DNA of 21,101 bases from JADHLJ01 sp038118725 (GTDB lineage: Bacteria; Pseudomonadota; Alphaproteobacteria; Thalassobaculales; Thalassobaculaceae), in the NCBI GenBank assembly GCA_038118725.1, contig JAYOIK010000080.1, positions 1 through 21,101 on the forward strand. The letters run 5' to 3'. Shown piece by piece: positions 7,277-15,353 of this stretch. Below the pieces are notes generated by a model. The model was given only the letters and a program-made list of their open reading frames with translations, had not been told where the DNA came from and made no database searches. Position 1 is the first letter of the stretch; every line of letters begins with the position of its first letter. Made by a program: the position numbers and the translations under genes.

Positions 7277-7903
7277 ATAGGGCTGGCGGTAATCGGCGCC
7301 GGGTTCGGGCGAACAGGCACGAACTCACTCAAACTCGCCTTGGAGATGCTGGGCTTCGGCCCTTGTCACCACATGTTCGAGGTTCTCCAGGACCCGACAC
7401 AGCTCCCGTATTGGCAAGCGGCCGCGCGGGGCGAGACCCCGGACTGGAACGTGGTTTTCGCGCGCTTCAACTCCGCGGTCGATTGGCCGTCCGCCCGCTA
7501 TTGGCGAGAACTGAGCGCGTTTTACCCGGACGCCAAGGTGATCCTTTCGGTACGCCCCGAGGACAAGTGGGTCGACAGCGTTAATGTGACGATTTATCCT
7601 GCCTTGTCCAGTTGGGAAACTCGCCCCGAGGGCATGAGCCGCGACCACGGCAAAATGGCCAACGAGACCATCAACAACCAGATATTCGACGGCAGACTTG
7701 GCGATCGGGAGCATGCCAAGGCGGTCTATCGCGCCCATGTCAAGGAGGTCCAAGCGACGATCCGCCCGGATCGGCTGTTGGCCTTTGATGTCGCGGAAGG
7801 CTGGGTGCCGCTATGCGGGTTTCTTGGCGTGGCGGTGCCCGAGGAGCCGTTTCCCCGCACCAATTCCACCGAGGAGTTCAAGGCCCGGGTAAAAGCGGGC
7901 TGA
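7277..7903 (+). CDS. sulfotransferase-like P-loop protein with uncertain, possibly non-ATG start
   Basis: About 208 residues, similar to the small sulfotransferase group (Sulfotransfer_4 type). The N-terminus carries the phosphosulfate-binding loop VIGAGFGRTGTNSLKLALE, followed by LGFGPCHHM. A second nucleotide-binding strand is seen in AKVILSVRPEDKWVDSV. Members normally begin a few residues before the GAGFGRTGT loop. Here that place holds an ATA at 7277, with GGGAG at 7264-7268 at good spacing, and no ATG, GTG or TTG. The nearest in-frame ATG is at 7223, inside the dehydratase gene. It would add 18 unconserved-looking residues (MSSFPGTSGSPADTG...) and lacks a good ribosome binding site. I place the start at 7277 but cannot exclude 7223 or a CTG at 7283. 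The protein would transfer sulfate to, or bind, a small molecule or lipid. Acceptor unknown. Confidence 0.75.
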   Translation: MGLAVIGAGFGRTGTNSLKLALEMLGFGPCHHMFEVLQDPTQLPYWQAAARGETPDWNVVFARFNSAVDWPSARYWRELSAFYPDAKVILSVRPEDKWVDSVNVTIYPALSSWETRPEGMSRDHGKMANETINNQIFDGRLGDREHAKAVYRAHVKEVQATIRPDRLLAFDVAEGWVPLCGFLGVAVPEEPFPRTNSTEEFKARVKAG

Positions 7904-7968
7904 GCTGTTTCGAATTGACGAACAACCAGCCCCTTTGAACGTCCGGCGGTTTGAAAGTAGGATCGGGA

Positions 7969-9150
7969 ATGGGTGACATTTCTTTGGATGCGGTTCTAGG
8001 TTTAACCGCTTTAGGGCTAGGCGCCGACCAAGCGGCAATCGATCTCGCGCCGAACCAATTGGCTTCGGAAGACGTTTGCGCGATGGCGTTGCGCCATGGA
8101 GTCGTCGGGCTGATGCTTAGCGGTCTGGAGGCTCCGGGCGCGCCCGTTGTTTCCAACGATCTGCGGTTGACGTTGGAAGACCATTTCCGGCGCCAAACCC
8201 TTGCTTGTCTACGGCAGCAGGCCGTCCTCAAGAAAGCCATCACGAGCTTGGAGGGGTTCGATATTCGAGCCACATTGTTGAAAGGACCAAGTCTATCCGT
8301 CGTCGCGTATGGGAACTCATGCCAGCGACCGGCGGGCGATCTTGATTTTCTTGTTTCGGAAAATGACGTGGACCGCGCGGAACGCGCGCTGGCCGAAATC
8401 GGTTTCCCGCGCGTCATGCCACTGACAACGATGCGGCAGGGTCCCCTGCGCCTTTATCAAAAATTATATAAACACTATCAATTGATTAACTCGGAAGGCT
8501 CGCTAATCGAACTGCACTGGAGATTGCTCAACGAGCCGGTGCTCCCGGATACCTTCGGCAACGGTTTTACCGTCAACGTGGCGCTGAACCGGCAAGAGAT
8601 CCGCACGCTTCCGAACGAAGAGAATGTTCTTTATCTGTGTTTGCACGGCACATTGCATCGCTGGGAGAGGCTAATTTGGCTGGCGGATGTCATCGCGCTT
8701 TTCAAGCGTGGTCTCGTGGATGTCGATCGGTTGCGCTCTCTTGCTCGCGAACACGGTCTTTGTCGGGTTTTGGGTTGCACGGCCGTCCTCGCCAGACGAT
8801 GGCTTGTCGCCGTCCCAGAACTTCAACCTTTTGAATGCCATGCCACTGAGAAACTAAACAAATCCTGCGAAAATGCCCTATGCTTCGACCGCGCGCGAAC
8901 AAACCCGACCTTCAATCAATCATGGCAAGAGTTGTCGCATCGCTTCGCGCTCCATCAGGGTTGGCCCTATCGGTTCCAAACCGCTACCAGATTTCTGATT
9001 TCCGAAGGCATGCTCAACCGCCTCGCCGGTTCTCGGGGGCCGATGTGGGTCGTTGGCGCGAAAGCATTGGCGTTGACCCCTGTCCGGGCTCTTAGCGCCA
9101 GAACGTTTGCACAATCGGCTCCCAATACAGGACCATCGGATCAGAGATAG
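7969..9150 (+). CDS. nucleotidyltransferase-fold protein (PF14907-like)
   Basis: A 393-residue protein resembling the uncharacterised nucleotidyltransferase family PF14907. Visible landmarks are LLKG (Lys105, Gly106), an RPAGDLDFLV motif with Asp124 and Asp126 as the likely metal-binding pair, LIELHWRL near residue 183, and a helical LCLHGTLHRWERLIWLADVIALF that is typical of the family. The ATG at 7969 is preferred over an upstream TTG at 7951, because AGGA lies 7 bases before it. Family members are often found beside polysaccharide, exopolysaccharide or peptide-modifying genes and their reaction is not established. The base composition is slightly richer in A and T than that of its neighbours. 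It stands 65 bases after the sulfotransferase-like gene and 93 before the oxygenase. Its role in this cluster is unclear. Confidence 0.75.
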   Translation: MGDISLDAVLGLTALGLGADQAAIDLAPNQLASEDVCAMALRHGVVGLMLSGLEAPGAPVVSNDLRLTLEDHFRRQTLACLRQQAVLKKAITSLEGFDIRATLLKGPSLSVVAYGNSCQRPAGDLDFLVSENDVDRAERALAEIGFPRVMPLTTMRQGPLRLYQKLYKHYQLINSEGSLIELHWRLLNEPVLPDTFGNGFTVNVALNRQEIRTLPNEENVLYLCLHGTLHRWERLIWLADVIALFKRGLVDVDRLRSLAREHGLCRVLGCTAVLARRWLVAVPELQPFECHATEKLNKSCENALCFDRARTNPTFNQSWQELSHRFALHQGWPYRFQTATRFLISEGMLNRLAGSRGPMWVVGAKALALTPVRALSARTFAQSAPNTGPSDQR

Positions 9151-9243
9151 ATCCTCGGCCCATGGCAAAACCTTTCGGAATCAGAGGAACTTTCGACTAC
9201 AAGTCCAGTGACCAACGGCGAAAAAGGCGGTAGGAGACAACAG

Positions 9244-10542
9244 ATGGCGACGTCGAGCCAAGCATCACCCCGCAACGCCAACGGCGGGCCGGATAGCACC
9301 AACCCTCCGCCCTTCGACTGGCCGGCGGATGGCGTGACCCGCGTTCCGTTCCAATTGTTTTCCGATCCGGACATCTACAAGCTCGAGCAGGAAAGGATTT
9401 TTCGCGGGCCCGTTTGGCATTTCCTCTGCCTTGAACTCGATCTCAAGACGACCGGCGACTATCGCACCAGTTTCATCGGCGACACCCCGATCATCGTGGT
9501 TCGGGATCGCGAGGGGAACATCAACGGCATGGTCAATCGCTGTGCCCACAAGGGCGCGTTGGTCTGTCACAAGGAACGCGGCAACGCCAAGGCATTGTCC
9601 TGCCTCTATCATTCCTGGACCTATGACCTCAAAGGCCAGTTGATGGGCCTGGCGTTCCGCGACGGGGTGAAGGGCAAGGGCGGGATGCCCGGTGATTTCA
9701 ACACCAAGGACCATCGCCTGCAGCCGATCCGCACGGCGGTTTTCGCGGGGATGGTGTTCGGCACGTTCTCGGATGAGACCCCCGACGTCGAGACCTTCTT
9801 CGGCTCGGAAATGTGCAAGATCCTGAAGCGCAACTTTTCCAAGCCCGTCAAACTGCTCGGCTATCACAGTCAGATCATCCACAACAACTGGAAGCTCTAT
9901 GCCGAGAATGTGCGGGATGCGTATCACGCGACCTTGCTTCACACATTCTACACCACCTTCAAGATCAACCGGCTCGACATGGATGGCGGCATTCGCATTA
10001 CCGACGCGGCCAAGCCATGGCATCATTTGTCCTTCGCCAAGCGCGCGACCTTGGACGCGGCCGAGGAATATAAAACCGCCCAAGTCCATTCCGCCGCCTA
10101 CGAGAACCGGCTTGCCGGACCCGAATTGATTGAGGCATGGGAGGAGTTTGACGACGGCATCACGCATTCCATTCAAGCGCTGTTCCCGACCCTGACGATT
10201 CAGTTCACCCTGAACTCGCTGGCGGTCCGCTGGTTCACCCCGAGAGGTGTCGATAAGACCGAGTTGTTCTGGATGTATCTGGGCTACGAGGACGATAGCG
10301 AAGCCGAGGCGCGCATGCGGGTGATGCAGTCCAATCTCACCGGCGCCGCCGGTCTTGTCAGTCTGGAGGATGGCTGCATCAACGAATTCGTTCAACGCGG
10401 CACCAGCGGCAGCGGCCAGAGCGCCAACGCCTTCATGGAGATGGGCGGAAAAACCGTCGAATCCAGCGAGGGCTCGCGCGCGACCGAGGTCGCGATCCGG
10501 GGCTTTTGGACCGGATATAGGGAGATCATGGGTTTTGCCTGA
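9244..10542 (+). CDS. Rieske non-heme iron aromatic ring-hydroxylating oxygenase, alpha (large) subunit
   Basis: A 432-residue catalytic subunit that inserts oxygen into an aromatic ring using electrons passed through a ferredoxin. The Rieske domain has CAHKGALVCHK and CLYHSW, giving ligands Cys100, His102, Cys120 and His123. The catalytic domain has ENVRDAYHATLLHTFYTTF, which supplies the bridging Asp225 and iron ligands His228 and His233. An acidic residue in SLEDGCINEF is the probable third iron ligand. The ENVRDAYHATLLH style resembles salicylate 5-hydroxylase and anthranilate dioxygenase large subunits, so a hydroxylated or amino-substituted benzoate-like substrate is plausible but unproven. 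The ATG at 9244 follows TAGGAGA; a GTG at 9208 would only add an unconserved leader. It overlaps the beta subunit gene by 8 bases, and no reductase is encoded in the window. Confidence 0.92.
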   Translation: MATSSQASPRNANGGPDSTNPPPFDWPADGVTRVPFQLFSDPDIYKLEQERIFRGPVWHFLCLELDLKTTGDYRTSFIGDTPIIVVRDREGNINGMVNRCAHKGALVCHKERGNAKALSCLYHSWTYDLKGQLMGLAFRDGVKGKGGMPGDFNTKDHRLQPIRTAVFAGMVFGTFSDETPDVETFFGSEMCKILKRNFSKPVKLLGYHSQIIHNNWKLYAENVRDAYHATLLHTFYTTFKINRLDMDGGIRITDAAKPWHHLSFAKRATLDAAEEYKTAQVHSAAYENRLAGPELIEAWEEFDDGITHSIQALFPTLTIQFTLNSLAVRWFTPRGVDKTELFWMYLGYEDDSEAEARMRVMQSNLTGAAGLVSLEDGCINEFVQRGTSGSGQSANAFMEMGGKTVESSEGSRATEVAIRGFWTGYREIMGFA

Positions 10543-11044
10543 GGGAACGACGATCAACAGGCCCGCGTCGCTGCTCGACCACGCCTTGCGGGCGCGAGTC
10601 ACCGATTTTCTGGTCGATTACGCGCATGTCATCGACGATGACAGGCTGGAGGAATGGCCTGATTTCTTCACCGATGACGCGCTCTATCACATCACGACGC
10701 GGGAAAGCGCCGAGGCCGGGCTGCCGATCGGTATCATGCATTGCACGGGCCGCGGCATGCTCGAGGACCGGATCAAGGCGTTGCGCACGGCGAATGTCTT
10801 CGAGCCGCACACTTATTGCCATCTGCTGGGCGCCACGCGTCTGACCGACCAGGGGGATGGGGTTGTCCGGGCCCGAACCAATTTCACCGTCACCCGCACC
10901 ATGCAGGACGGCGGCGGCGAGGCCTTCGCCATCGGCAAGTATCTCGACGAAATCGTCGTCGACGGAGATACCATCGCGCTGCGCTCGCGCCAGGTGATCC
11001 TGGAGTCCCGGCGGGTGGATGTCCTTCTGGTAATACCGCTATAG
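10535..11044 (+). CDS. ring-hydroxylating oxygenase beta (small) subunit
   Basis: About 169 residues with the cone-shaped SnoaL/NTF2-like fold expected of oxygenase beta subunits. The recognisable features are an early helix LDHALRARVTDFLVDYAHVIDDDRLEEWPDFFTDDALYHITTRE, then HCTGRGMLEDRIKALR, and the strand CHLLGATRLTDQG, followed by RARTNFTVTRTM and LRSRQVILESRRVDVLLVIPL. The small subunit usually stabilises an alpha3beta3 complex. No ATG suits the start. I choose TTG at 10535, which has GGGAG about 10 bases upstream and overlaps the alpha stop by 8 bases, a coupling common in these pairs. Length agrees with the family's usual 160-180 residues. It immediately follows its alpha partner and precedes a cupin gene. 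Confidence 0.88.
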   Translation: MPEGTTINRPASLLDHALRARVTDFLVDYAHVIDDDRLEEWPDFFTDDALYHITTRESAEAGLPIGIMHCTGRGMLEDRIKALRTANVFEPHTYCHLLGATRLTDQGDGVVRARTNFTVTRTMQDGGGEAFAIGKYLDEIVVDGDTIALRSRQVILESRRVDVLLVIPL

Positions 11045-11116
11045 CGGGGTTACCGACGCCATGGTGGCACTGCTACCGTCCCGCGACCGACAAACGTTTT
11101 GATGGGGCGATCACCC

Positions 11117-11533
11117 ATGGCGACGAGGAAGCCGAAGGTTGAACCGACGATCGGTGGATCAACATATGTCAATCCGGCGGAAATCGAATGGCGACCGAGC
11201 CAGTTCGAGGGCATCCAGATCAAGGTCCTGTACGAAGACAAGGACAAGGGGGAGATGACCTGTTTGCTGAAATGGGAACCCGGCGCGACCCTGCCGATGC
11301 ACAAGCACCCCGAGATCGAGCAATCCTTCGTTCTGGAAGGTTCGTTCTACGATCATGACGGGATCTGCCGCGCCGGCGAATATGTCTGGCGCCAGCCAGG
11401 GTCATTCCACGAAACACACTCCGATGAAGGCGCGGTGCTGCTAGCCGTCTACCGCAAACCCAATGTGTTTCAGAATACCGCCGGATTTTACCAAGACGCC
11501 AATGCCAAGGGCTTTTCGGACGAAGAAGAGTAG
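11117..11533 (+). CDS. cupin-domain (ChrR/acetylacetone-dioxygenase-like) metal-binding protein
   Basis: A 138-residue single-domain cupin. Motif 1 matches the classical spacing perfectly: Gly, five residues, HKH, three residues, Glu, six residues, Gly (GATLPMHKHPEIEQSFVLEG). Motif 2 is GEYVWRQPGSFHETH. These residues bind one divalent metal in a small beta-barrel. Similar proteins include the cupin half of ChrR anti-sigma factors and small dioxygenases that cleave diketones or hydroxyacetophenones. Its place directly after an oxygenase operon suggests a catabolic enzyme, perhaps a ring- or side-chain-cleaving dioxygenase, but the substrate cannot be read from sequence. The start at 11117 has GGGG upstream. 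An alternative ATG at 11102 adds five residues and lacks a site. Confidence 0.85.
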   Translation: MATRKPKVEPTIGGSTYVNPAEIEWRPSQFEGIQIKVLYEDKDKGEMTCLLKWEPGATLPMHKHPEIEQSFVLEGSFYDHDGICRAGEYVWRQPGSFHETHSDEGAVLLAVYRKPNVFQNTAGFYQDANAKGFSDEEE

Positions 11534-11683
11534 CCGCGCCGTCAATCGGCACCAGGGGGTTGTCCTTTTACCGTTGCGAACTTTCCAATCACCCCGTCGA
11601 GGATATAGAGTTAGTCATCGCTCACGACTTCGATAGCGGTCGCGGCGTTCGGTTTGGAACGTCCCTAGCAAAAGACTGGGATA

Positions 11684-12175
11684 ATGAGGGAAAACTACGG
11701 CACGCCTCCACCACTCATTACCGATGATATCGATTTCGATGCATTGCACCCGAGGTTCTCGCGCGTACGCGCCTATCTGGAAACCAAGACCGCCGGGAAA
11801 CGAATGGCGGCGCGGCATGATATCGACCCCATTGAGGTGCCGGATGTCCTCGCGTTCATCAATCTGATTGATGTTTCATGGTCCGAGCCGGAGGTGCCAC
11901 GATTCAGATTTCGACTGCTCGGTACAAGGCAAATTCGCTACGCCGGCGGCGACTTTACCGGCAAGTGGGTCGAGGAAACCCTGTCTGGTTCGAGCGCCAG
12001 CGCCGCCATCGCCGCGATGCGCCGGGTCGCGGTTGAACGCCGCCCCATTTTTGGTCGCTTCGCCATGCCCGTGGATGGTCGGGAGTTCGTGACCACGGAG
12101 CGTTTGATGTTTCCGCTCTCACCGGATGACGAGACGGTGAACATGTTATTGTCGGTCCACAATTATCCCGAATAA
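11684..12175 (+). CDS. PAS_5 (DUF1339-like) domain protein
   Basis: A 163-residue protein made almost entirely of one PAS-like domain of the PAS_5 type common in Alphaproteobacteria. Characteristic features are the RMAARHDIDPIEVPDVLAFINLIDV segment, then PRFRFRLLGTRQIRYAGGDFTGKWVEE and the C-terminal strands FGRFAMPVDGREFVTTERLMFPLS. No output domain such as a kinase or helix-turn-helix is attached, so it is probably a small ligand sensor or binding partner in the cytoplasm. It stands 150 bases after the cupin and 39 before the glutathione transferase gene, so it may have its own promoter. The ATG at 11684 has only a weak GGGA before it. Confidence 0.8.
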   Translation: MRENYGTPPPLITDDIDFDALHPRFSRVRAYLETKTAGKRMAARHDIDPIEVPDVLAFINLIDVSWSEPEVPRFRFRLLGTRQIRYAGGDFTGKWVEETLSGSSASAAIAAMRRVAVERRPIFGRFAMPVDGREFVTTERLMFPLSPDDETVNMLLSVHNYPE

Positions 12176-12214
12176 CACCCGGTTTACGCGACATCCGAGG
12201 GGAAACTCGTTTCG

Positions 12215-12820
12215 ATGAAACTGCTTTGCACCAAAACCTCTCCCTATGCGCGGCTCACGCGGATCGTTCTCTTGGAGAAGGGCCTCGCCGATCGCGTGGA
12301 ATTGGTCTGGACCAAGACCCGAGATCCCGACGATCCCATTCTCGCGACACATCCCTCGGGGCGGGTGCCGGTGCTGATCCTGGACGACGGCACGATGTTG
12401 GAAGACACCCCGGTTATCGTCGACTATCTCGACTCGCTAACATCCCCTGCCCAGTTCACACACTCTTCGGATCGGGTCGATTGGCGCTATCGGAGTATCG
12501 AGGCAAGGGCGAGGGCCATGTTGGACGGCCTCGCGGTTTGGGCGCGCGAGGTGATCCGTCCGACCGATGAACAGTCGCCGACCATCATCGAGCACGAGCG
12601 GCGGCGCGCGTCCCGGCTCGCGGACTATTTCGAAGCGCTTACGGACGATCCAGCACTGAGCGGACCGCTAACCATGGCTCGGATCTATCTGTTCGGGTCC
12701 TTGGACGTGGAGCGGCGGCTGCCCGCCTTCGATTGGCGCACGGGACGACCGAAGCTCGTCGCCTGGCACGCTAGAATCTCCGAGATCCCGTCGGTCAAAA
12801 ACTCCGCGGCGCCCGCCTAG
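12215..12820 (+). CDS. glutathione S-transferase family protein
   Basis: A 201-residue two-domain protein. The N-terminal thioredoxin-like half (about residues 1-78) starts MKLLCTKTSPYARLTRIVLLEKGL, with the SPYAR active-site region. It continues with HPSGRVPVLILDDG, whose VPVL carries the cis-proline, and LEDTPVIVDYLD, the glutathione-contacting loop. The C-terminal half is helical (RARAMLDGLAVWAREV, RIYLFGSLDVERRLPAFDW). Such enzymes conjugate or isomerise electrophiles. In aromatic degradation clusters they often act on ring-cleavage products such as maleylpyruvate, though that particular role is not shown here. GAGGGGAAA upstream of the ATG is a good ribosome binding site. The gene converges tail to tail with the oxidoreductase on the other strand, with 17 bases between stops. 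Confidence 0.88.
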   Translation: MKLLCTKTSPYARLTRIVLLEKGLADRVELVWTKTRDPDDPILATHPSGRVPVLILDDGTMLEDTPVIVDYLDSLTSPAQFTHSSDRVDWRYRSIEARARAMLDGLAVWAREVIRPTDEQSPTIIEHERRRASRLADYFEALTDDPALSGPLTMARIYLFGSLDVERRLPAFDWRTGRPKLVAWHARISEIPSVKNSAAPA

Positions 12821-12837
12821 AACGGTTTCCGCACTCG

Positions 12838-13686
12838 TTACTCCGGATGGCGGGCCGCCAGCTCGGCATATTGGTCCAGCAACGGCAGGACCGTATCCGC
12901 TTTTTCCGGGGGCAGCCCGAAAACAACCCGATCAATGCCCGCATCAGCGGTTCGAGCGACTTGGTCGGCTTCCGGCGCGAGACCGAAGGAGGTGACCGGC
13001 AGGGAATCGGGCTCCCGTCCGGCCTCGGCCGCCATTTGCCTGAAACGGGGCAGGATATCGACCACGTCCATGCGGCCGCCGATCGGCATCCAACCATCCC
13101 CATGCGCGATCGCCCGAACCGCGCCATGCGGAAAGCCGCCGCCGACAATGATTGGCGGATGGGGTTTCTGAACCGGCTTCGGCCAGGTCATCATCGGTCC
13201 GAAGTCAACCAGATCACCGTGATACTCGGGTTTGTTCTGGGTCCAGATTGCCTGCATCGCCGCCAGCCGCTCATTCATTAGCTTGCCGCGGCCGGCGAAA
13301 TCCGTGGTCCCATGATCCGCCATCTCCTCGGCGTTCCACCCAGCACCGACGCCGAAGATGAATCGCCCCTTGGAAATCATGTCGAGGGTCGCGACTTCCT
13401 TGGCAAGTTGGATCGGGTCGCGCTGGATCACCAGACAGATCCCGGTCGCGAGCTTGATCTTGCTGGTCACCGAAGCGGCGGCGCCCAACGCCACAAAAGG
13501 ATCCAGCACGTCGTAATACATCTTCGGCAGCTCGCCGCCGCCCGGCCAGGGAGAGACCCGCGGCAACGGGATGTGCGAATGCTCGGGAAACCAAAGCGAC
13601 TCGAATCCTCGCTCCTCGGCGGCGATCGCCAGTTCCTGGGGCGCCATGGAATAGTCGGTCGTGAACATCATGACACCGAATTTCAT
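12838..13686 (-). CDS. LLM class F420-dependent oxidoreductase
   Basis: A 282-residue luciferase-like (LLM) TIM-barrel protein of the group usually annotated as F420-dependent. It starts MKFGVMMFTTDYSMAPQELAIAAEERGFESLWFPEHSH, the standard N-terminal strand and helix of the family. KIKLATGICLVIQRDPIQLAKEVATLDMISKGRFIFGVGAGWNAEEM forms the central conserved block, and HPPIIVGGG is a late strand. Such enzymes use reduced F420 or FMN to reduce or oxidise organic molecules. The start at 13686 is supported by AAGGAGATC a few bases upstream; a longer reading to 13749 is not. It is a single minus-strand gene in a plus-strand neighbourhood, divergent from the cyclase gene. Whether the host makes F420 cannot be told from this window. 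Confidence 0.9.
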   Translation of the reverse strand: MKFGVMMFTTDYSMAPQELAIAAEERGFESLWFPEHSHIPLPRVSPWPGGGELPKMYYDVLDPFVALGAAASVTSKIKLATGICLVIQRDPIQLAKEVATLDMISKGRFIFGVGAGWNAEEMADHGTTDFAGRGKLMNERLAAMQAIWTQNKPEYHGDLVDFGPMMTWPKPVQKPHPPIIVGGGFPHGAVRAIAHGDGWMPIGGRMDVVDILPRFRQMAAEAGREPDSLPVTSFGLAPEADQVARTADAGIDRVVFGLPPEKADTVLPLLDQYAELAARHPE

Positions 13687-13767
13687 CGCCGATCTCCTTG
13701 AGTTGAAACGCGTGGACCTCAGCATGCGGAGCCCCGGGCGCCGCGACAACCTAATTCGGCCACATCA

Positions 13768-13793
13768 TCCGGCGTCGCCGGATCGACTCCGGA
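13768..13793. promoter_or_regulatory. palindrome in a divergent intergenic region, possible operator
   Basis: A perfect 15-base palindrome, TCCGGCGTCGCCGGA, occupies 13768-13782, and a further CTCCGGA half-copy follows at 13787-13793. It lies in the 210-base gap between the oxidoreductase and cyclase genes, 82 bases from the former start and 115 from the latter. A TATAGT at 13863-13868 could be a -10 box for the cyclase, but no good -35 is visible. The palindrome may be a repressor site. GC-rich palindromes also arise by chance in such DNA. Confidence 0.3.
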
Positions 13794-13896
13794 AATATCC
13801 GTCCCTTGGTCGGAAAGAGCGCCATTCACGGCAAGCGGGCTATCGCCCCGGGGTTTCCGCATTATAGTATTACGCGGCGCAACGGAAGCGATCGCG

Positions 13897-15245
13897 ATGG
13901 AAACGCAATCCTACGAAGTGCAGGTAATGAAGAATCGAAAGTGGGAAGTCGCCCGGGTCTTCACTCCCGACGACAAGGCCACCGCCGATTCGCTGTACGT
14001 CTCCCTGTCGCCGGGCATGGGCTACGAAGGCAAGAAGTTGATCGCCGAGGTCATGGATGGCGAGGGAATGGTCAGGGCGCGCCTGGGCGCGCCGCCGCCG
14101 GGACTCGCTCGACAACCACGACGTCCGGCCCCAATCCGTTCCGAGCTTTGTTCTCGTTCCTGTCGTTCCTCGGAAAGGGGTTTAAATTCGGAGATCCACG
14201 CGGCAAGGCACCGCCCAAAACCACGCCGGTCGCGAAATTCGGCGATCCCGTGAAGGTCGAGGCCGCGAATCGCGGGATAAACCCCGCCTCCACCGCATAC
14301 GAGACCAAGTACCCGGATGAAACCGAAGCCCTCAAGGATGATGTGGTTGGTCTCGAAAGTCAGGAGATTCTGGGCTCGGATTTTTTTGAGTATATCAGAG
14401 CCAATCTGATCAACGAGGATCTCACGACCAATCCGAACCAGGCCATGGGCGTGTTTTGCTTCACGATCGGCGCCTTGATTCGGATCGAGAACGGTATCGA
14501 TCTCTCCGGGGATCGTGGCCGGGCGATCCTGTGCAACACACTCGGCATGCTGATGTTTTCCTCGGAGGATATAGAGGATTTCATGGCTAGCATGATGAGC
14601 CTGCTAACCCATGACGGCGCCCGCCGGTTTCTCAATGCCGGGGCCCGTTGCCTGGACTATCATCAAAACGCCCGCTCAGAAGACCTGATCACGACATTTC
14701 GCAAAACCTTCGGCCTGGTCGGGAGCGAGGACGAGGAACTGGGGATCACTGAGGACATCGGAATTATTTTTACTGATATTGTCGATTCAACGAAGCTGAA
14801 CAACGAGATCGGTGATTTCAAATCGCAGAAAGTCGTCGACCATCACGAAGCGATCGTCCGGCTCAATTGCGCCAAACATGGCGGCCGAATCCTGAAGCAT
14901 CTCGGCGACGGCTTCATGCTTGCCTTTCACGACAGTCGCGAGATGGTCAAGTTCATGCAGGCGGTCTTCGCGCAATACCGCGACGAGCGCCAGCCGGAGG
15001 ATGTTGAACCCTATAAGATCCGGCTGGGCGGGCATTACGGACAAGCGATCGAGAAGAACGGCGATTATTTTGGCTCAACCGTCGCCCTGGCCGCCCGGGT
15101 TTCGGCCAAGGCCGGCGCGATGCAGGGCGCCTTGCTGAACGAATATCGCGATGTCGCCGAATCCGAGGGCTTTCGGGTGATCGACCAATCAAATGTCGAA
15201 CTGAAGGGTTTCAAGGAAAAGTTCACGATCATCCTTCTGGCGTGA
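13897..15245 (+). CDS. class III adenylate cyclase, frame broken near residue 68
   Basis: One gene split over two frames. The N-terminus (METQSYEVQVMKNRKWEVARVF... to LGAPPPG) is read from the ATG at 13897. The rest is read in the frame one base back, from about 14100 (GTRSTTTTSGPNPFRALF...) to the TGA at 15245. Fusing them gives about 450 residues. Residues about 120-290 form a helical region I do not recognise. The C-terminal cyclase domain has FTDIVDST and HLGDGFMLAF (metal Asp pair), a Lys in ILKHLG and an Asp in GDYFG (ATP-type specificity). In STVALAARV the catalytic Arg is kept but the usual Asn is Ala. It would make cAMP if active. The break could be a real one-base deletion, a sequence error or, less likely, programmed slippage. 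If only the downstream frame is used, an internal start such as GTG 14250 is needed. Confidence 0.8.
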
Positions 15246-15353
15246 TCAAAGCGGGCGCCGCGATCTCCCGGTTTAGCGTGTTTGCCCGGGGCTACTTTCG
15301 CGATAGGCTCAGCCGTCGCGCCCAATGCGGCGGCTAGTATCTGGACCGGCCCA

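Noticed and set aside
6412..7332. Long minus-strand frame opposite the dehydratase gene
   Set aside because: It mirrors a well-supported plus-strand gene in GC-rich DNA, and its product has no recognisable domains; it is a reading-frame shadow.
9265..10602. Long minus-strand frame opposite the oxygenase alpha subunit
   Set aside because: The plus strand carries every Rieske and iron-binding residue; the opposite frame is a compositional shadow.
11654..11685. Promoter TTGGAA...GATAAT before the PAS_5 gene
   Set aside because: The spacer is 20 bases, and the -10 would overlap the chosen ATG.
14086..14110. Programmed -1 ribosomal frameshift in the cyclase gene
   Set aside because: There is no clear X-XXY-YYZ slippery heptamer or obvious downstream pseudoknot, so a deletion or sequence error is the simpler explanation, though slippage is not excluded.
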